The notes under the pieces are model-generated. The model did not search any database and was not told the DNA's origin. It saw only the letters and a program-made list of their open reading frames with translations. Positions 44,844 through 54,212 of a DNA stretch of 64,000 bases are shown here, piece by piece; the stretch's first letter is position 1; each line of letters opens with the position of its first letter. The stretch spans positions 2,480,001-2,544,000 of the forward strand of contig NZ_CP050948.1 of the NCBI RefSeq assembly GCF_019443745.1, given 5' to 3'. The stretch is from Iamia sp. SCSIO 61187 (lineage in GTDB: Bacteria; Actinomycetota; Acidimicrobiia; Acidimicrobiales; Iamiaceae). The translations under genes were made by a program, and so were the position numbers.

Positions 44844-46023
44844 GGGGGCTGTCCCGGAGGGCGGCCAGGTAGGCGGCCCGGTTGCGGCGGGTCTCCTCCA
44901 CGGTGTCGCCACCGAACTTGCGGGCGACCTCGTCGGCCAGCACCAGGGCCACCATCGTCTCGGCCACCACGCCCATCGCCGGGACGGCGGTGACGTCGGT
45001 GCGCTCCTTGAACGAGACCGTCTCCTCCTTGGTGAGCACGTCGACGGTGCCGAGGGTGGGCCGGTTGAGCGACGCCAGGGGCTTCATGGCCACCCGGGCG
45101 ATGACCGGCTCACCCGAGGACATGCCGCCCTCGACGCCGCCGGCCCGGGCGCTGGTGCGCGGGTAGGTGCGGGCGTCGGGGTCCCAGGTGATCGGGTCGT
45201 GGGCCTCGCTCCCCCGCCGGGCGGCCACGTCCCAGCCGTCGCCGATCTCGACGCCCTTGACGGCCTGGATGCTCATCAGGGCGGCCGCCAGCTTGGCGTC
45301 GAGCTTGCGGTCCCAGTGGACGTGGCTGCCGAGCCCGGCGGGGACGCCGTGGGCCACGACCTCGACGACGCCGCCGAGCGAGTCCCCGTCCTTGGCCGCC
45401 TCCTTGATCCCGACGACCATCGCCGCCGAGGCGTCGGGGTCGAGGCAGCGGACCTCGTCGGCGTCGATCTGCTCGAGGTCGGCGAGGGTGGGAGCGGGCC
45501 GGGGCGGAGCGGCCACGGCGCCGATGCGGACCACGTGGGACACGATGTCGACCCCGAGGGTGGCCAGCCACAGCTTGGCCAGCGTCCCGGCCACGACCCG
45601 GGCCGCCGTCTCGCGCGCCGAGGCCCGCTCGAGCACGTCGCGCGAGTCGACGAAGCCGTACTTCTGCATGCCGGCCAGGTCGGCGTGCCCCGGGCGGGGC
45701 TGGGTCAGCGGCTGCTGGGTGGGGCCGTCCTCGGCCCGCACCGACATCTCCCGCTGCCACTTGTCGGGGTTGCGCTCCCACTCGGTGTTGGCGATCTCGA
45801 CGGCGACGGGCGAGCCGAGCGTCCGCCCGTGGCGGACCCCGCCCAGGATCCGCACGTCGTCGACCTCGAAGCGCATGCGCGGGCCCCGGCCGTAGCCGAG
45901 CCGGCGGCGCCGCAGCTCCTCCTGGATGGCCTCGACGGTGACCTCGAGCCCGGCCGGGAGGCCCTCGACGATCACGACGAGGGCCGGGCCGTGGGACTCG
46001 CCGGCGGTCAGGAAGCGGAGCAC
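44836..46023 (-). CDS. aroC: Chorismate synthase
   Basis: The 395-residue FMN-dependent enzyme removes phosphate from EPSP to give chorismate. Landmarks are LRFLTAGESHGPALVVIVEG, the GYGRGPRMRFEVDDVRILGG signature, QPRPGHADLAGMQKYGFVDSRDVLERASARET and the C-terminal signature AMKPL-like segment (VAMKPLASLNRPTLGTVDV). It begins at a GTG and heads the aroC-aroK-aroB-aroQ-pepQ-efp-nusB run. Confidence 0.96.
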   Translation of the reverse strand: MLRFLTAGESHGPALVVIVEGLPAGLEVTVEAIQEELRRRRLGYGRGPRMRFEVDDVRILGGVRHGRTLGSPVAVEIANTEWERNPDKWQREMSVRAEDGPTQQPLTQPRPGHADLAGMQKYGFVDSRDVLERASARETAARVVAGTLAKLWLATLGVDIVSHVVRIGAVAAPPRPAPTLADLEQIDADEVRCLDPDASAAMVVGIKEAAKDGDSLGGVVEVVAHGVPAGLGSHVHWDRKLDAKLAAALMSIQAVKGVEIGDGWDVAARRGSEAHDPITWDPDARTYPRTSARAGGVEGGMSSGEPVIARVAMKPLASLNRPTLGTVDVLTKEETVSFKERTDVTAVPAMGVVAETMVALVLADEVARKFGGDTVEETRRNRAAYLAALRDSPLG

Positions 46024-46319
46024 GTGCCGAAGTTACCCGCCGCCCCCTCCCCCTCCCGCAGCGATCCCCTCCGTCCACCCCCTCGCCGGCGCGACGGCCC
46101 GGCGCGCCAGCCAGACGACGCCCGAAGTGCGACGCCCCGGATCTCCCGCGGAGAGGCCCGGCCCGGCGCAGCCGCTGGGGGGCGCGGGGGGTCTCCCCCC
46201 GCAGAGGGGCCGTGGCGCCGAGGGACGAGGCGTCCGGCTCCGGGAGGACCTTCGGCGCGAACGCAGCGAGCACCTCGAGCTCGAGGAAGGAACCGAGCGC
46301 AGCGAGGTTCCTGACGAGA
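46024..46319. other. Intergenic region between the prepilin peptidase and aroC; no gene seen
   Basis: The stretch is G+C-rich without domain-bearing frames. It should hold the aroC promoter; no clear -10/-35 is seen. A 14-bp perfect palindrome (cctcgagctcgagg, 46273-46286) and the hairpin at 46288-46312 lie near the prepilin peptidase end. Confidence 0.5.
46288..46312 (-). terminator. Possible terminator hairpin after the prepilin peptidase gene
   Basis: The arms aggaacc (46288-46294) and ggttcct (46306-46312) flank an 11-nt loop, 8 nt past the gene's stop. There is no T-run. Confidence 0.4.
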
Positions 46320-47111
46320 CTAGAGCCACGCCGGGATGTCGATGAGGTAGCTGTCGAGGAGGGGGTCGGAGAAGAGGAGGGCGAGGACGCAGCCGAGGGC
46401 GAGCCACGGGCCGAAGGGGAACGGCTCGCTCTTGCCCCGGCGGGCGACCAGGACGAGGAGGCCGACCACGATCCCCAGGCCGCAGGCGATGATCAGCGAG
46501 AACAGGATCAGCACGGGGTGGAGCCACCCGAGGAACAGCCCGAGGAGGAGGGCGAGCTTCACGTCGCCCAGGCCCATGCCCCTCGGCATGACGAAGGCCG
46601 GGACGCCGAGGAAGGCGCCGTAGGCGACGCCCCCGAGGACGGCCATGCCCACCCGGGTGGGGTCGCCCTCGAGCGCGGACGCGGCCGCGATCAGCACGAC
46701 CGACGCACCGAGCACCGGGAAGGTGATCTTGTCGAGGAGCCGGTACAGCTCCAGGTCGATCACCGACTGGGCCAGCAGCGTGGAGACCAGCACCAGCATC
46801 GGGACCAGGGCCCACGACGGGCCGAAGCGCAGACCGGCGCCCACCCACAGCACGGCGTTGGCCAGCTCGACGAGCGGGTACCCGGCGGGGATGGGCTCGC
46901 CGCAGCTGCGGCACCGGCCCCGCAGCAGGATCCAGGAGAGCACCGGGATGGCGTCGCGCCTCCGGATCGGGGTCTCGCACTCCGGGCAGCGCGACGGGCC
47001 GAGGAGGGAGTCGCCGTCGGGCAGTCGCACGATCACCACGTTGAGGAACGCCCCGACCACCAGGCCCCCGAGGCCGAGCCCGACGAGGCCGACGACCGGC
47101 ATCTCTCCCAT
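46320..47111 (-). CDS. Prepilin peptidase / A24 family aspartic protease
   Basis: The 263-residue membrane protein has an N-terminal cytoplasmic domain with two CxxC pairs (CPEC and CRSC) that bind zinc, as in PilD. It has about seven TM segments and two catalytic Asp residues, one in SVIDLELYRLLD and one in the GMGLGDVKLALLLG motif. It cleaves and N-methylates type IV prepilins. No pilus genes are in this window, so substrates must lie elsewhere. The start is uncertain among 47120 (GTG), 47111 and 47102. Confidence 0.92.
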   Translation of the reverse strand: MGEMPVVGLVGLGLGGLVVGAFLNVVIVRLPDGDSLLGPSRCPECETPIRRRDAIPVLSWILLRGRCRSCGEPIPAGYPLVELANAVLWVGAGLRFGPSWALVPMLVLVSTLLAQSVIDLELYRLLDKITFPVLGASVVLIAAASALEGDPTRVGMAVLGGVAYGAFLGVPAFVMPRGMGLGDVKLALLLGLFLGWLHPVLILFSLIIACGLGIVVGLLVLVARRGKSEPFPFGPWLALGCVLALLFSDPLLDSYLIDIPAWL

Positions 47112-47156
47112 CGGCGGCACCCTATGGCGCGCCCGCGACCGCCCCGGTGATCTCCG

Positions 47157-48293
47157 TCAGCCCGGCGGCTCCACGGGCGGCGCCCCGCCGACCTTGACCT
47201 CGTCGACCACCTCGAGGATGGCGTCGGCGAGGAGGTCCGCACCGCCGCGGTCGAGGTGGATGCCGTCGCCCTGGCGGAGGGCGACGTCGCCCGCGGTGGC
47301 CTGGTACTCCCCGCCGTCGGGGCTGAGGACCGGGCGGCTGTCGAGGAACCGGACCCACGGCCGCGAGGCGGCCTCCTCCTCGTAGATCGCGTCCAGGGCC
47401 CCCATGCGGGCGTCGAAGCCCTCGTCGCGCATGCGGGGCTGGCCCACCCACACCACGAGGCGCCCGTCGCCCTTCAGCAGGTCCATCACCACGCCGACCC
47501 GGCGGCGGTACTCGGCCTGCCACCGCTCGTCGTCGGGTTGGACCGCCTCGCCGTCGACCTCCATGCCCTGGGAGTCGTTGGCCCCGAACATCACCACCAC
47601 GACCTCCGGGTCGCCGGGGAGGACCTCCTCGGTGAGGTACGCAGGCCAGTCGAAGAAGTCGGGGCGGGTCAGGCCCGAGCTGACCTGGGCGTGGGTCGTG
47701 AGGGCGATCTCGGGCCGCGACGTCACCGCCTCGGCGGCCGACTGCTCCAGCTCGATGGTCATCGAGTCCCCGCCCAGCCACATCCGCAGCGGGTCGGCCG
47801 CCGTCGGCACCCGGGTGGTGATCGCGGGCGCGGTGGTGCCGGACGGTGTCGTCGTGGTGGCGGTCGTCGAGGGGGCGACGAAGGCGTCGGAGCCGCTCTC
47901 GACGTCCTCGGAGCAGTCCTGGCTGTCCTTGTCGGCCGCGTCGCGGATGGCCGAGCGGACGTCCTTGAGGCGGGTGAGGTCGCCGATGGCGCACACCGGG
48001 GCCACCGCGGCACGGGCCACGTCGCGCTTCCAGCCCACGGGCTGCCGGTTGGCCAGCTCGAAGAGGCCGTCGGCGTTGAGCACGGCGGCGAGCAGGAGGG
48101 CGATCGCCCCGATGGCCAGGACGCGCCCGGCCGGCTGCGGCTGCGACCCGGCCAGGGCGTGGTACTGGAGCGAGCGGGGCTCGGACCGGGGCCGGGGCGT
48201 CGCCCCGGGCGGGGGCGCGGTCTCGTGCTGCTCGCCGTGGGGGTCGGGGTGGGCGGGCCGACCAGCACGGGGGTCGGGAGGGGTCGGCGTCAT
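47157..48293 (-). CDS. SGNH/GDSL hydrolase-like membrane protein (DUF459 family)
   Basis: The 378-residue protein has a Pro-rich cytoplasmic N-terminus, one TM segment (VLAIGAIALLLAAVLNADGL), a Thr-rich linker and an SGNH domain. The domain carries block I WLGGDSMTIELEQ, block III VVVMFGANDSQGM and block V QGDGIHLDRGGADLL, so the Ser-His-Asp catalytic set looks complete. DUF459 proteins occur with MBOAT acyltransferases and are thought to transfer or remove O-acetyl groups on glycans. It overlaps the GH5 gene (ATGA). Confidence 0.85.
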   Translation of the reverse strand: MTPTPPDPRAGRPAHPDPHGEQHETAPPPGATPRPRSEPRSLQYHALAGSQPQPAGRVLAIGAIALLLAAVLNADGLFELANRQPVGWKRDVARAAVAPVCAIGDLTRLKDVRSAIRDAADKDSQDCSEDVESGSDAFVAPSTTATTTTPSGTTAPAITTRVPTAADPLRMWLGGDSMTIELEQSAAEAVTSRPEIALTTHAQVSSGLTRPDFFDWPAYLTEEVLPGDPEVVVVMFGANDSQGMEVDGEAVQPDDERWQAEYRRRVGVVMDLLKGDGRLVVWVGQPRMRDEGFDARMGALDAIYEEEAASRPWVRFLDSRPVLSPDGGEYQATAGDVALRQGDGIHLDRGGADLLADAILEVVDEVKVGGAPPVEPPG

Positions 48294-49882
48294 CGGACCT
48301 CGAGCTCGTAGGGCGAGTCGACGACCTCCACGGTCGCGTACCAGCCACCGGGGACGGGGGTCAGGGCCGGTTCGCCCAGGCCGTCGCCGGTGACGTCGGG
48401 TCGCTCCTCCCCCGGGATCCACACGACGAGGTCGCGCCCGGTGGCGAGGTCGTCCTCGATCACCCCGTGGAGCGTGAGCGTGCCGCGGTCGGCGTCCGAG
48501 GCCAGGTCGGTGATCCGCCCGGGGGCCGCCCGCGGGTAGGCCCGGCCGACGACCCGCAGGAGCTCCTCGTTGGGCCCGGTGTCGGCGTCGGCCGGGCAGG
48601 CCACGTCGTTCAGCTGGACCTGGGTCTCGGCCGCCACCCCGCCGGGCACCCCGAGGGCGTGGGGGTCGCCGCACCACTGCCGCCACTGCCAGTGGGCCCC
48701 GCCGACGACGGCGTCGTCCTGGGCGGCGGCGAACCGGCGCTGGAGGTCCCGCGACGCCTCGTCCACCCCGGCCACGCCGTGCTCGCCGACCCAGAGCGGC
48801 CAGCCCCGCTCGGCGGCGGTGGCCACGCCGGCCCCCACCACCTCCTCCCCGGTGGCCGCCCCGACGTCGGCGTGGGGCGCGAAGGCCAGCTGGTCGTCGA
48901 GCGCCAGGGGGTCGGCCGGCATCTGGCCGGGCTGGGGGTAGAGCCGCAGCGGCTCGACGAACACGACCCGCGCCGGGGCGCCGGCGTCGGCCTCGCCCGC
49001 CCGCACCTGGGCGAGGGCGGCCTGGAGGAGCTCGGTGTAGCGGGCGGGCGCCAGGAACGGGTCGACAGGGCTGGGCTCGTTGAGCAGGTCGTAGCCGACG
49101 ACCGCCGGGGTGGGGCCCAGGGCGGCGACGAGCTGGCGCCAGGTGGCGACGAAGGCGTCGCGGATGCCCTCCCGGTTCTCGTAGAAGGCGGTGAACGCGG
49201 CGCGCACGGCCGGTGAGCCGTCTCGGTCGCCGAGCGGCCGGCAGGTGTCGGCCCCGTCGGTGAGGGTCGCCCACTGCGGTGCCCCGTCCCACCCGATGGC
49301 GGGCTCGGTCAGCGGCGGGCAGACCGTGCCCGGAGGGGTGGCGATGAACTTGCTCCACGCGTCCTGGTGCATGTCGATCACGGTGTAGATCCGCCGGGCC
49401 GCGGCGGCCTCCACGGCGGCGGTGATGCGCTCGACGTAGGCGGGGTCGATCTGGCCGCGGACCGGCTCGATGGCGGACCACGAGACGAGGAGCCGCACCA
49501 CGCCGAAGCCGTGGGCCGCCATGGCATCCCAGTCGTCGTCGGTCGGAGGCCGGGTCGGCGCGAGGGCGGGGTCGGCCTGGTGGTAGTCGACGAGCGAGCT
49601 GAGGTTGGCGCCGCGGAGGAGGACCTGCCGCCCCGTCCCGTCCACGAACACCCGTCGGCCGCCGACGGAGGCGACCCGGACGGGCGTCAGCTCGGGGAGC
49701 GCGCCCGACGCCGTGGTGGCCCGGTCGTCGACGGCGGTCGCCGGGGCCCCCTCGTCGGGTGGGGTGCCGCCGTCGTCGTCGTCGGTGCAGGCGCCGGTGG
49801 CCACGACGGCGAGCACCAGGGCGATCCGCACCAGGGCGGCGCGCCCTCGCCGGCGGGGTCGGGGGTGGGGGCCGGTGCGCAT
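48290..49882 (-). CDS. GH5-family endoglycoceramidase-like lipoprotein
   Basis: The 530-residue protein has a lipoprotein signal (ALVRIALVLAVVATGAC, lipobox ATGAC), an acidic linker, and a TIM barrel of glycoside hydrolase family 5. The acid/base Glu is in VVGYDLLNEPSPVD and the nucleophile Glu in PLWVGEHGVAGV. HQDAWSKF and the LLRGANLSSL start are typical of the endoglycoceramidase subgroup (EGC-like). A beta-domain follows the barrel (RITDLASDADRGTLTLHG). It probably acts on a glycolipid or a surface glycan. It overlaps both neighbours. Confidence 0.88.
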   Translation of the reverse strand: MRTGPHPRPRRRGRAALVRIALVLAVVATGACTDDDDGGTPPDEGAPATAVDDRATTASGALPELTPVRVASVGGRRVFVDGTGRQVLLRGANLSSLVDYHQADPALAPTRPPTDDDWDAMAAHGFGVVRLLVSWSAIEPVRGQIDPAYVERITAAVEAAAARRIYTVIDMHQDAWSKFIATPPGTVCPPLTEPAIGWDGAPQWATLTDGADTCRPLGDRDGSPAVRAAFTAFYENREGIRDAFVATWRQLVAALGPTPAVVGYDLLNEPSPVDPFLAPARYTELLQAALAQVRAGEADAGAPARVVFVEPLRLYPQPGQMPADPLALDDQLAFAPHADVGAATGEEVVGAGVATAAERGWPLWVGEHGVAGVDEASRDLQRRFAAAQDDAVVGGAHWQWRQWCGDPHALGVPGGVAAETQVQLNDVACPADADTGPNEELLRVVGRAYPRAAPGRITDLASDADRGTLTLHGVIEDDLATGRDLVVWIPGEERPDVTGDGLGEPALTPVPGGWYATVEVVDSPYELEVR

Positions 49883-51297
49883 CAGAACTGGAAGTAGATG
49901 AAGGGCGGGACGCCCTCCGGTCCGAGGGCGTCGATCAGCAGGAGCCCGCCGGCCAGGGCGAGGGCCTGCAGGGCGGGGACGGCCCGGGAGAAGGCGGCCT
50001 GGACCTGGTCGACCCAGTCGGTCGGGACGAACTGCGAGGCGATCGAGATGGCGATGACGAACAGGAGCATCGGGGTGACCGCCGAGCCGATGCCCGGGGC
50101 GGCGACGAGCCGCCACAGCAGCTCGAAGGCGTGCCCGAAGGACTCGGCCCGGAAGAACACCCAGCCGAGGCACACGACGTGGAAGGTGATGGCCCACCGG
50201 ATCACCGGTGACCAGCGCCCGGGCACCTTGCCGGCCGCGGCCCGGGCCTCGAGGATGCGCCGCTCGGCGCCGAGGGCGATGCCGTGCAGGGCCCCCCACA
50301 CGAGGAACGTCCAGGCCGCCCCGTGCCAGAACCCGCCGATGAGCATGGTGAGGAACAGGTTGAGGTCGCGCCGGTTGGGCCCGCCCTTGTTGCCGCCGAG
50401 GGGGATGTAGAGGTAGTCGCGCAGCCAGAACGAGAGCGTCATGTGCCACTTGCGCCAGAAGCCCTGCATCGAGGTGGCGGCGTAGGGGGCGTCGAAGTTC
50501 TGCGGGAACCGGAGCCCGAGCAGGAGGGCACAGCCGATGGCGATGTCGGTGTAGCCGCTGAAGTCGGCGTAGATCTGGACGGCGTAGGCGTAGACGGCGA
50601 TCAGGATCTCGAAGGACCGGTACTGGCCGGGGACGGCGAAGACGTCGTCGACGATGGCGGCCGAGACGAAGCTCGAGATCACGACCTTCTTGAAGAGCCC
50701 GGCCATGATCAGCCGGAAGGCCAGAGCGCTGTTGACCTTCCGGGGGTCGGCGCGCTGGCGCAGCTGGGGCAGGAGCTCCCGGGCCCGGACGATCGGCCCG
50801 GCGACGAGGTGCGGGAAGAACGACAGGTAGACGGCGAAGTCGAGCAGCGGTGACGGCTCGGCGTCGCCCCGGAACACGTCGATGACGTAGCTGAGGGCCT
50901 GGAAGGTGAAGAACGAGATGGCGACCGGCAGCACGATCTGGAGCGGCACCCAGCCGGTCTCGATCCCGACGGCGCCGAGCGTCCCGGTGACCGACTCGAT
51001 GAAGAAGTCGGTGTACTTGTAGTAGCCGAGCACGCCGAGGTTGACGAGCACGGCGAGGGCGAGGATGGGCTTGCGTCGGGCCTCGTCGGGTTGGCGGTGG
51101 ATCGCCAGGGCGAACGCCTGGTTGGCCAGGATCGAGAACCCCAGGAGCAGGCAGTAGACCCACTCGAAGGCCCCGTAGAACACGAAGCTCGCCGCCAGCA
51201 GGAACCACCGCCACGGCTGGGGGTGCGGGCGGAGCAGCCAGCTGACGACGAACACCCCGGAGAAGAACAGGGCGAACTCGAAGGTCGGGAACAGCAC
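49882..51297 (-). CDS. MBOAT O-acyltransferase (AlgI/DltB-like)
   Basis: The 471-residue polytopic membrane protein starts at a GTG. Family hallmarks are PVAISFFTFQALSYVIDVFRGD, DFSGYTDIAIG, and SMQGFWRKWHMTLSFWLRDY followed by the YIPLGGNKGGP loop. The catalytic His lies in MLIGGFWHGAAWTFLVWG. AlgI-type MBOATs pass acyl groups across the membrane for O-acetylation of polysaccharides, usually with an SGNH partner such as the one two genes downstream. It shares one base with the GH5 gene. Confidence 0.94.
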   Translation of the reverse strand: MLFPTFEFALFFSGVFVVSWLLRPHPQPWRWFLLAASFVFYGAFEWVYCLLLGFSILANQAFALAIHRQPDEARRKPILALAVLVNLGVLGYYKYTDFFIESVTGTLGAVGIETGWVPLQIVLPVAISFFTFQALSYVIDVFRGDAEPSPLLDFAVYLSFFPHLVAGPIVRARELLPQLRQRADPRKVNSALAFRLIMAGLFKKVVISSFVSAAIVDDVFAVPGQYRSFEILIAVYAYAVQIYADFSGYTDIAIGCALLLGLRFPQNFDAPYAATSMQGFWRKWHMTLSFWLRDYLYIPLGGNKGGPNRRDLNLFLTMLIGGFWHGAAWTFLVWGALHGIALGAERRILEARAAAGKVPGRWSPVIRWAITFHVVCLGWVFFRAESFGHAFELLWRLVAAPGIGSAVTPMLLFVIAISIASQFVPTDWVDQVQAAFSRAVPALQALALAGGLLLIDALGPEGVPPFIYFQF

Positions 51298-51368
51298 GCG
51301 CCGTGCTCCAGGGGGCCGTCAGGGGCCACCCATCGTGGCACCCGCGGTCGGCTGCGAGGGGGATCGGG

Positions 51369-54047
51369 TCAGCGCTCGGCGGTGGCGCTCGCACCCGCCG
51401 CCCAGAGGAGCTCCTCGCCGGACCCGGGGACGCCCAGGAGGAAGCCCTGGGCCTGGTCGCAGCCCATCTCGCGCAGCATGTCGAGCTGGTGCTCGGACTC
51501 GACTCCCTCCCCCAGGGCGGCGATGCCGAGGGCGTGGGCCAGGCCGATCACCGACGCCACGATCGTCCGGTCCTGCTGGTTGGCGGTCATCTGGGTGACG
51601 AAGGTGCCGTCGACCTTCAGCAGCTGGACCGGGAAGGCGCTGAGGTAGCTGAGCGAGCAGTAGCCGGTGCCGAAGTCGTCGATGGCCAGGCTGATGCCGA
51701 GGCCCCGCAGGCGTCGCAGGGTGTCGAGCGCCCGCACCGGGTCGTCCATGAGCGCCGTCTCGGTCACCTCGACGACCAGCGCCTCCGGCGGGGCGCCGGT
51801 GGTGGCCAGGGCCCACTCCACGTCGGCGACGAGGCCCGGGTCGCCCAGCTGGCGGGCCGACACGTTGACGGCCATCGTCAGGCGGGCCCCCGCCTCGTGC
51901 CAGCGGGCCAGCTCACGGCAGGCCACCTCCAGGATGCGACCCCCCAGCGGGACGATGAGCCCGGTCTCCTCGGCGACGCCGATGACCTCGGCCGGCCCTC
52001 CGAGCCGACCGTCGGCGCCCGGCCAGCGGAGGAGCGCCTCCGCCCCGATCAGCACCGGAGCACCGTCGGTGATGTGCCACAGCGGCTGGTAGTGGAGCAC
52101 GATCGCACCCTCGGTGCGGATGGCCTCGCGGATGGCGCTCTCGGTGCGGCGTCGGGCCTCGGCCCGGGCGCGGAGGCTGTCGTCGAACACCTCGATGGCC
52201 CCGCTGACCCGGGCCTTGGCCTCGTACATGGCGGCGTCGGCGTCGTTGACGACGGTCGCGGCGTCGAACGGCCCGACGGCCAGCCGGGCGCCGATCGTCG
52301 CGCTCACCTCCAGCTCCGTCCCCGAGACGGTGATCGGCGGTCGCAGGCTGTCGGCCACCCGGGTGGCGATGGCGGTCGCCTCGGCCGGCTCGGTCACCCC
52401 CTCGCACAGGATCACGAACTCGTCGCCGCCGAAGCGGGCGACCATCTCCCCGGCGCGGAGCCCGTTGCGGAGCCGCCCGGCCACGGCCCGCAGCACCTCG
52501 TCGCCCCGCTCGTGGCCGTAGGTGTCGTTGATGGACTTGAACCCGTCCAGGTCGCAGAACAACACGGCGACGGGAGCGCCGGCGGGGACGGCGTCGAGGC
52601 GGGCGAGCAGCATCGACCGGTTGGGCAGGTCGGTGAGGGCGTCGTGGGCGGCCTGGTGGCTCAGGGCCTCCTCGGCGTGGTGGCGGTCGGTCGTGTCCCG
52701 GGCGTTGACCACCACGCCGCCGATGGAGGGGTCGTCGAGGAGGTTGGTCGCCATGGCGTCGATCCACCGCCAGCCGTGGTGGCGGGCGTCGAGGACGCGG
52801 AGCTCGCCCCGTCCCGTCCCCGTGGCCAACACGGCCGCGGTCACCCCGTCGAGGACCGAGATGTCGTCGGGGTGGACCAGGGGACGCAGCGAGGTCCCGA
52901 TCACGTCGTCCACGCGGTAGCCGAGGATGCGCTCGACCGACGGGCTGATCTCGACCAGGTTGTGGTAGCCGTCGGTCACCAGGACCAGGTCGCTGGAGTT
53001 GCGCACCAGGGCCTCGTAGTGGTCGGCGGTGGTCTGCACGACACGGGCGAGGTGCACGTTCTCGGCGATGGTGAGCAGCTGCCGCACGGCCATCAGCACC
53101 ACCACGGTGACGCCCGCCAGGACGAAGGGCGGCCCGATGCCGTCCTCCTCGAAGAACTGCCCCGTCAGCACCCCGGCCAGGATCGCCGCCGCGATGGGCA
53201 GGTACACGAGCAGCGTGCCGGGGACCGACGGTGCATCCCCCGTCGCCTGCCCGCTCACGTCGCTGGAGTCCCGGCACCGGTGGGCGGCGGCCCCCATGAG
53301 GCACAGCCCGGCCAGCCACAGGACCTCCAGGACGGCGCTCCCGGTCTGGTAGGACCCGTGCAGCTGCTGCAGGGCGAAGGCGGTGGTGCACAGGGCGTTG
53401 GCCAGCTGGCCGGCGGCCAGGAGGCCGAAGACCGCCCGCCGGTCGCGGTGCACGCGGCTCAGCATCATCAGCACCACGCTCGCCACCGAGCCGGTGGCGA
53501 AGGGGTAGACCAGGGCCACCACCCGCTCGAGGGGGTCGCCGCCGCCCGCGAGCAGGTCGTCGAGGAAGAGGAGCCACGCCAGGCAGAACGTGGCCGCCGC
53601 CGCGATCAGCGCGTCGGTCGCCCGCCGGAGCCGGGCCGGCACGCTCCGGCTCCCGATGGGGAAGCTCAAGACGCCGACCAGGCCCAGGGGGAGGGCGGCG
53701 GTGAAGCCGATGTCGGCCGGCGACGGGAACGGGGAGATGGTCCCCGCCACCTCCTCGAGGAGCGTCCAGGCGACCTGGCCGCCCCACCACAGGACCATCG
53801 ACGCCGAGAGGAAGCCCCAGGCCCGGCGGGCGGGGCCCGTGCAGCGGCGCGCGGCGCGGACCATCAAGATGGCGACGCCCCCCGAGACCACGACCCACGC
53901 CAGGTTGACCACCGCCCGGCTCACCACCGGTCCCCCGGGATCGATCACCAGGAAGAGGGCGAAGACCCCAGCGATGGCGGCCACGACGGCCAGCAGGCGC
54001 GCGGGCGCGGGACGGGGATCGTCTCGTCCCGCTCGCGCCGCGTCCAC
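51369..54047 (-). CDS. Membrane-bound GGDEF-EAL protein (c-di-GMP turnover)
   Basis: The 892-residue protein has an N-terminal membrane sensor of about 330 residues with roughly 8-9 TM segments. A PAS domain (DHYEALVRNSSDLVLVTDG to VVVNARDTTDRHHAEEAL) follows, then a GGDEF domain with the intact site ARFGGDEFVIL, and an EAL domain with GAEALLRW, AVNVSARQL, VEVTETAL, IDDFGTGYCSL, LLKVDGTFV, LGEGVES and QGFLLG. Both catalytic sites look intact. The GGDEF inhibitory I-site (RxxD) is replaced by RAGE, so product inhibition may be missing. The gene starts at a GTG. Confidence 0.93.
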   Translation of the reverse strand: MDAARAGRDDPRPAPARLLAVVAAIAGVFALFLVIDPGGPVVSRAVVNLAWVVVSGGVAILMVRAARRCTGPARRAWGFLSASMVLWWGGQVAWTLLEEVAGTISPFPSPADIGFTAALPLGLVGVLSFPIGSRSVPARLRRATDALIAAAATFCLAWLLFLDDLLAGGGDPLERVVALVYPFATGSVASVVLMMLSRVHRDRRAVFGLLAAGQLANALCTTAFALQQLHGSYQTGSAVLEVLWLAGLCLMGAAAHRCRDSSDVSGQATGDAPSVPGTLLVYLPIAAAILAGVLTGQFFEEDGIGPPFVLAGVTVVVLMAVRQLLTIAENVHLARVVQTTADHYEALVRNSSDLVLVTDGYHNLVEISPSVERILGYRVDDVIGTSLRPLVHPDDISVLDGVTAAVLATGTGRGELRVLDARHHGWRWIDAMATNLLDDPSIGGVVVNARDTTDRHHAEEALSHQAAHDALTDLPNRSMLLARLDAVPAGAPVAVLFCDLDGFKSINDTYGHERGDEVLRAVAGRLRNGLRAGEMVARFGGDEFVILCEGVTEPAEATAIATRVADSLRPPITVSGTELEVSATIGARLAVGPFDAATVVNDADAAMYEAKARVSGAIEVFDDSLRARAEARRRTESAIREAIRTEGAIVLHYQPLWHITDGAPVLIGAEALLRWPGADGRLGGPAEVIGVAEETGLIVPLGGRILEVACRELARWHEAGARLTMAVNVSARQLGDPGLVADVEWALATTGAPPEALVVEVTETALMDDPVRALDTLRRLRGLGISLAIDDFGTGYCSLSYLSAFPVQLLKVDGTFVTQMTANQQDRTIVASVIGLAHALGIAALGEGVESEHQLDMLREMGCDQAQGFLLGVPGSGEELLWAAGASATAER

Positions 54048-54212
54048 CCGGGCCCCATCGGCAGGCGCAGCCGGGCCTGAACCCGTCGGGCAGGAGAACC
54101 AGGTGAGCCACCCGGACGGAGGAGGCGGTGCGTGGCCCGGTCGGGGGAGGTGAGCCGCAGGTCACGGGCCGGAAACCGTTCAGGACGTGGGGCCGCTGCC
54201 GAAGTGCGGGGC

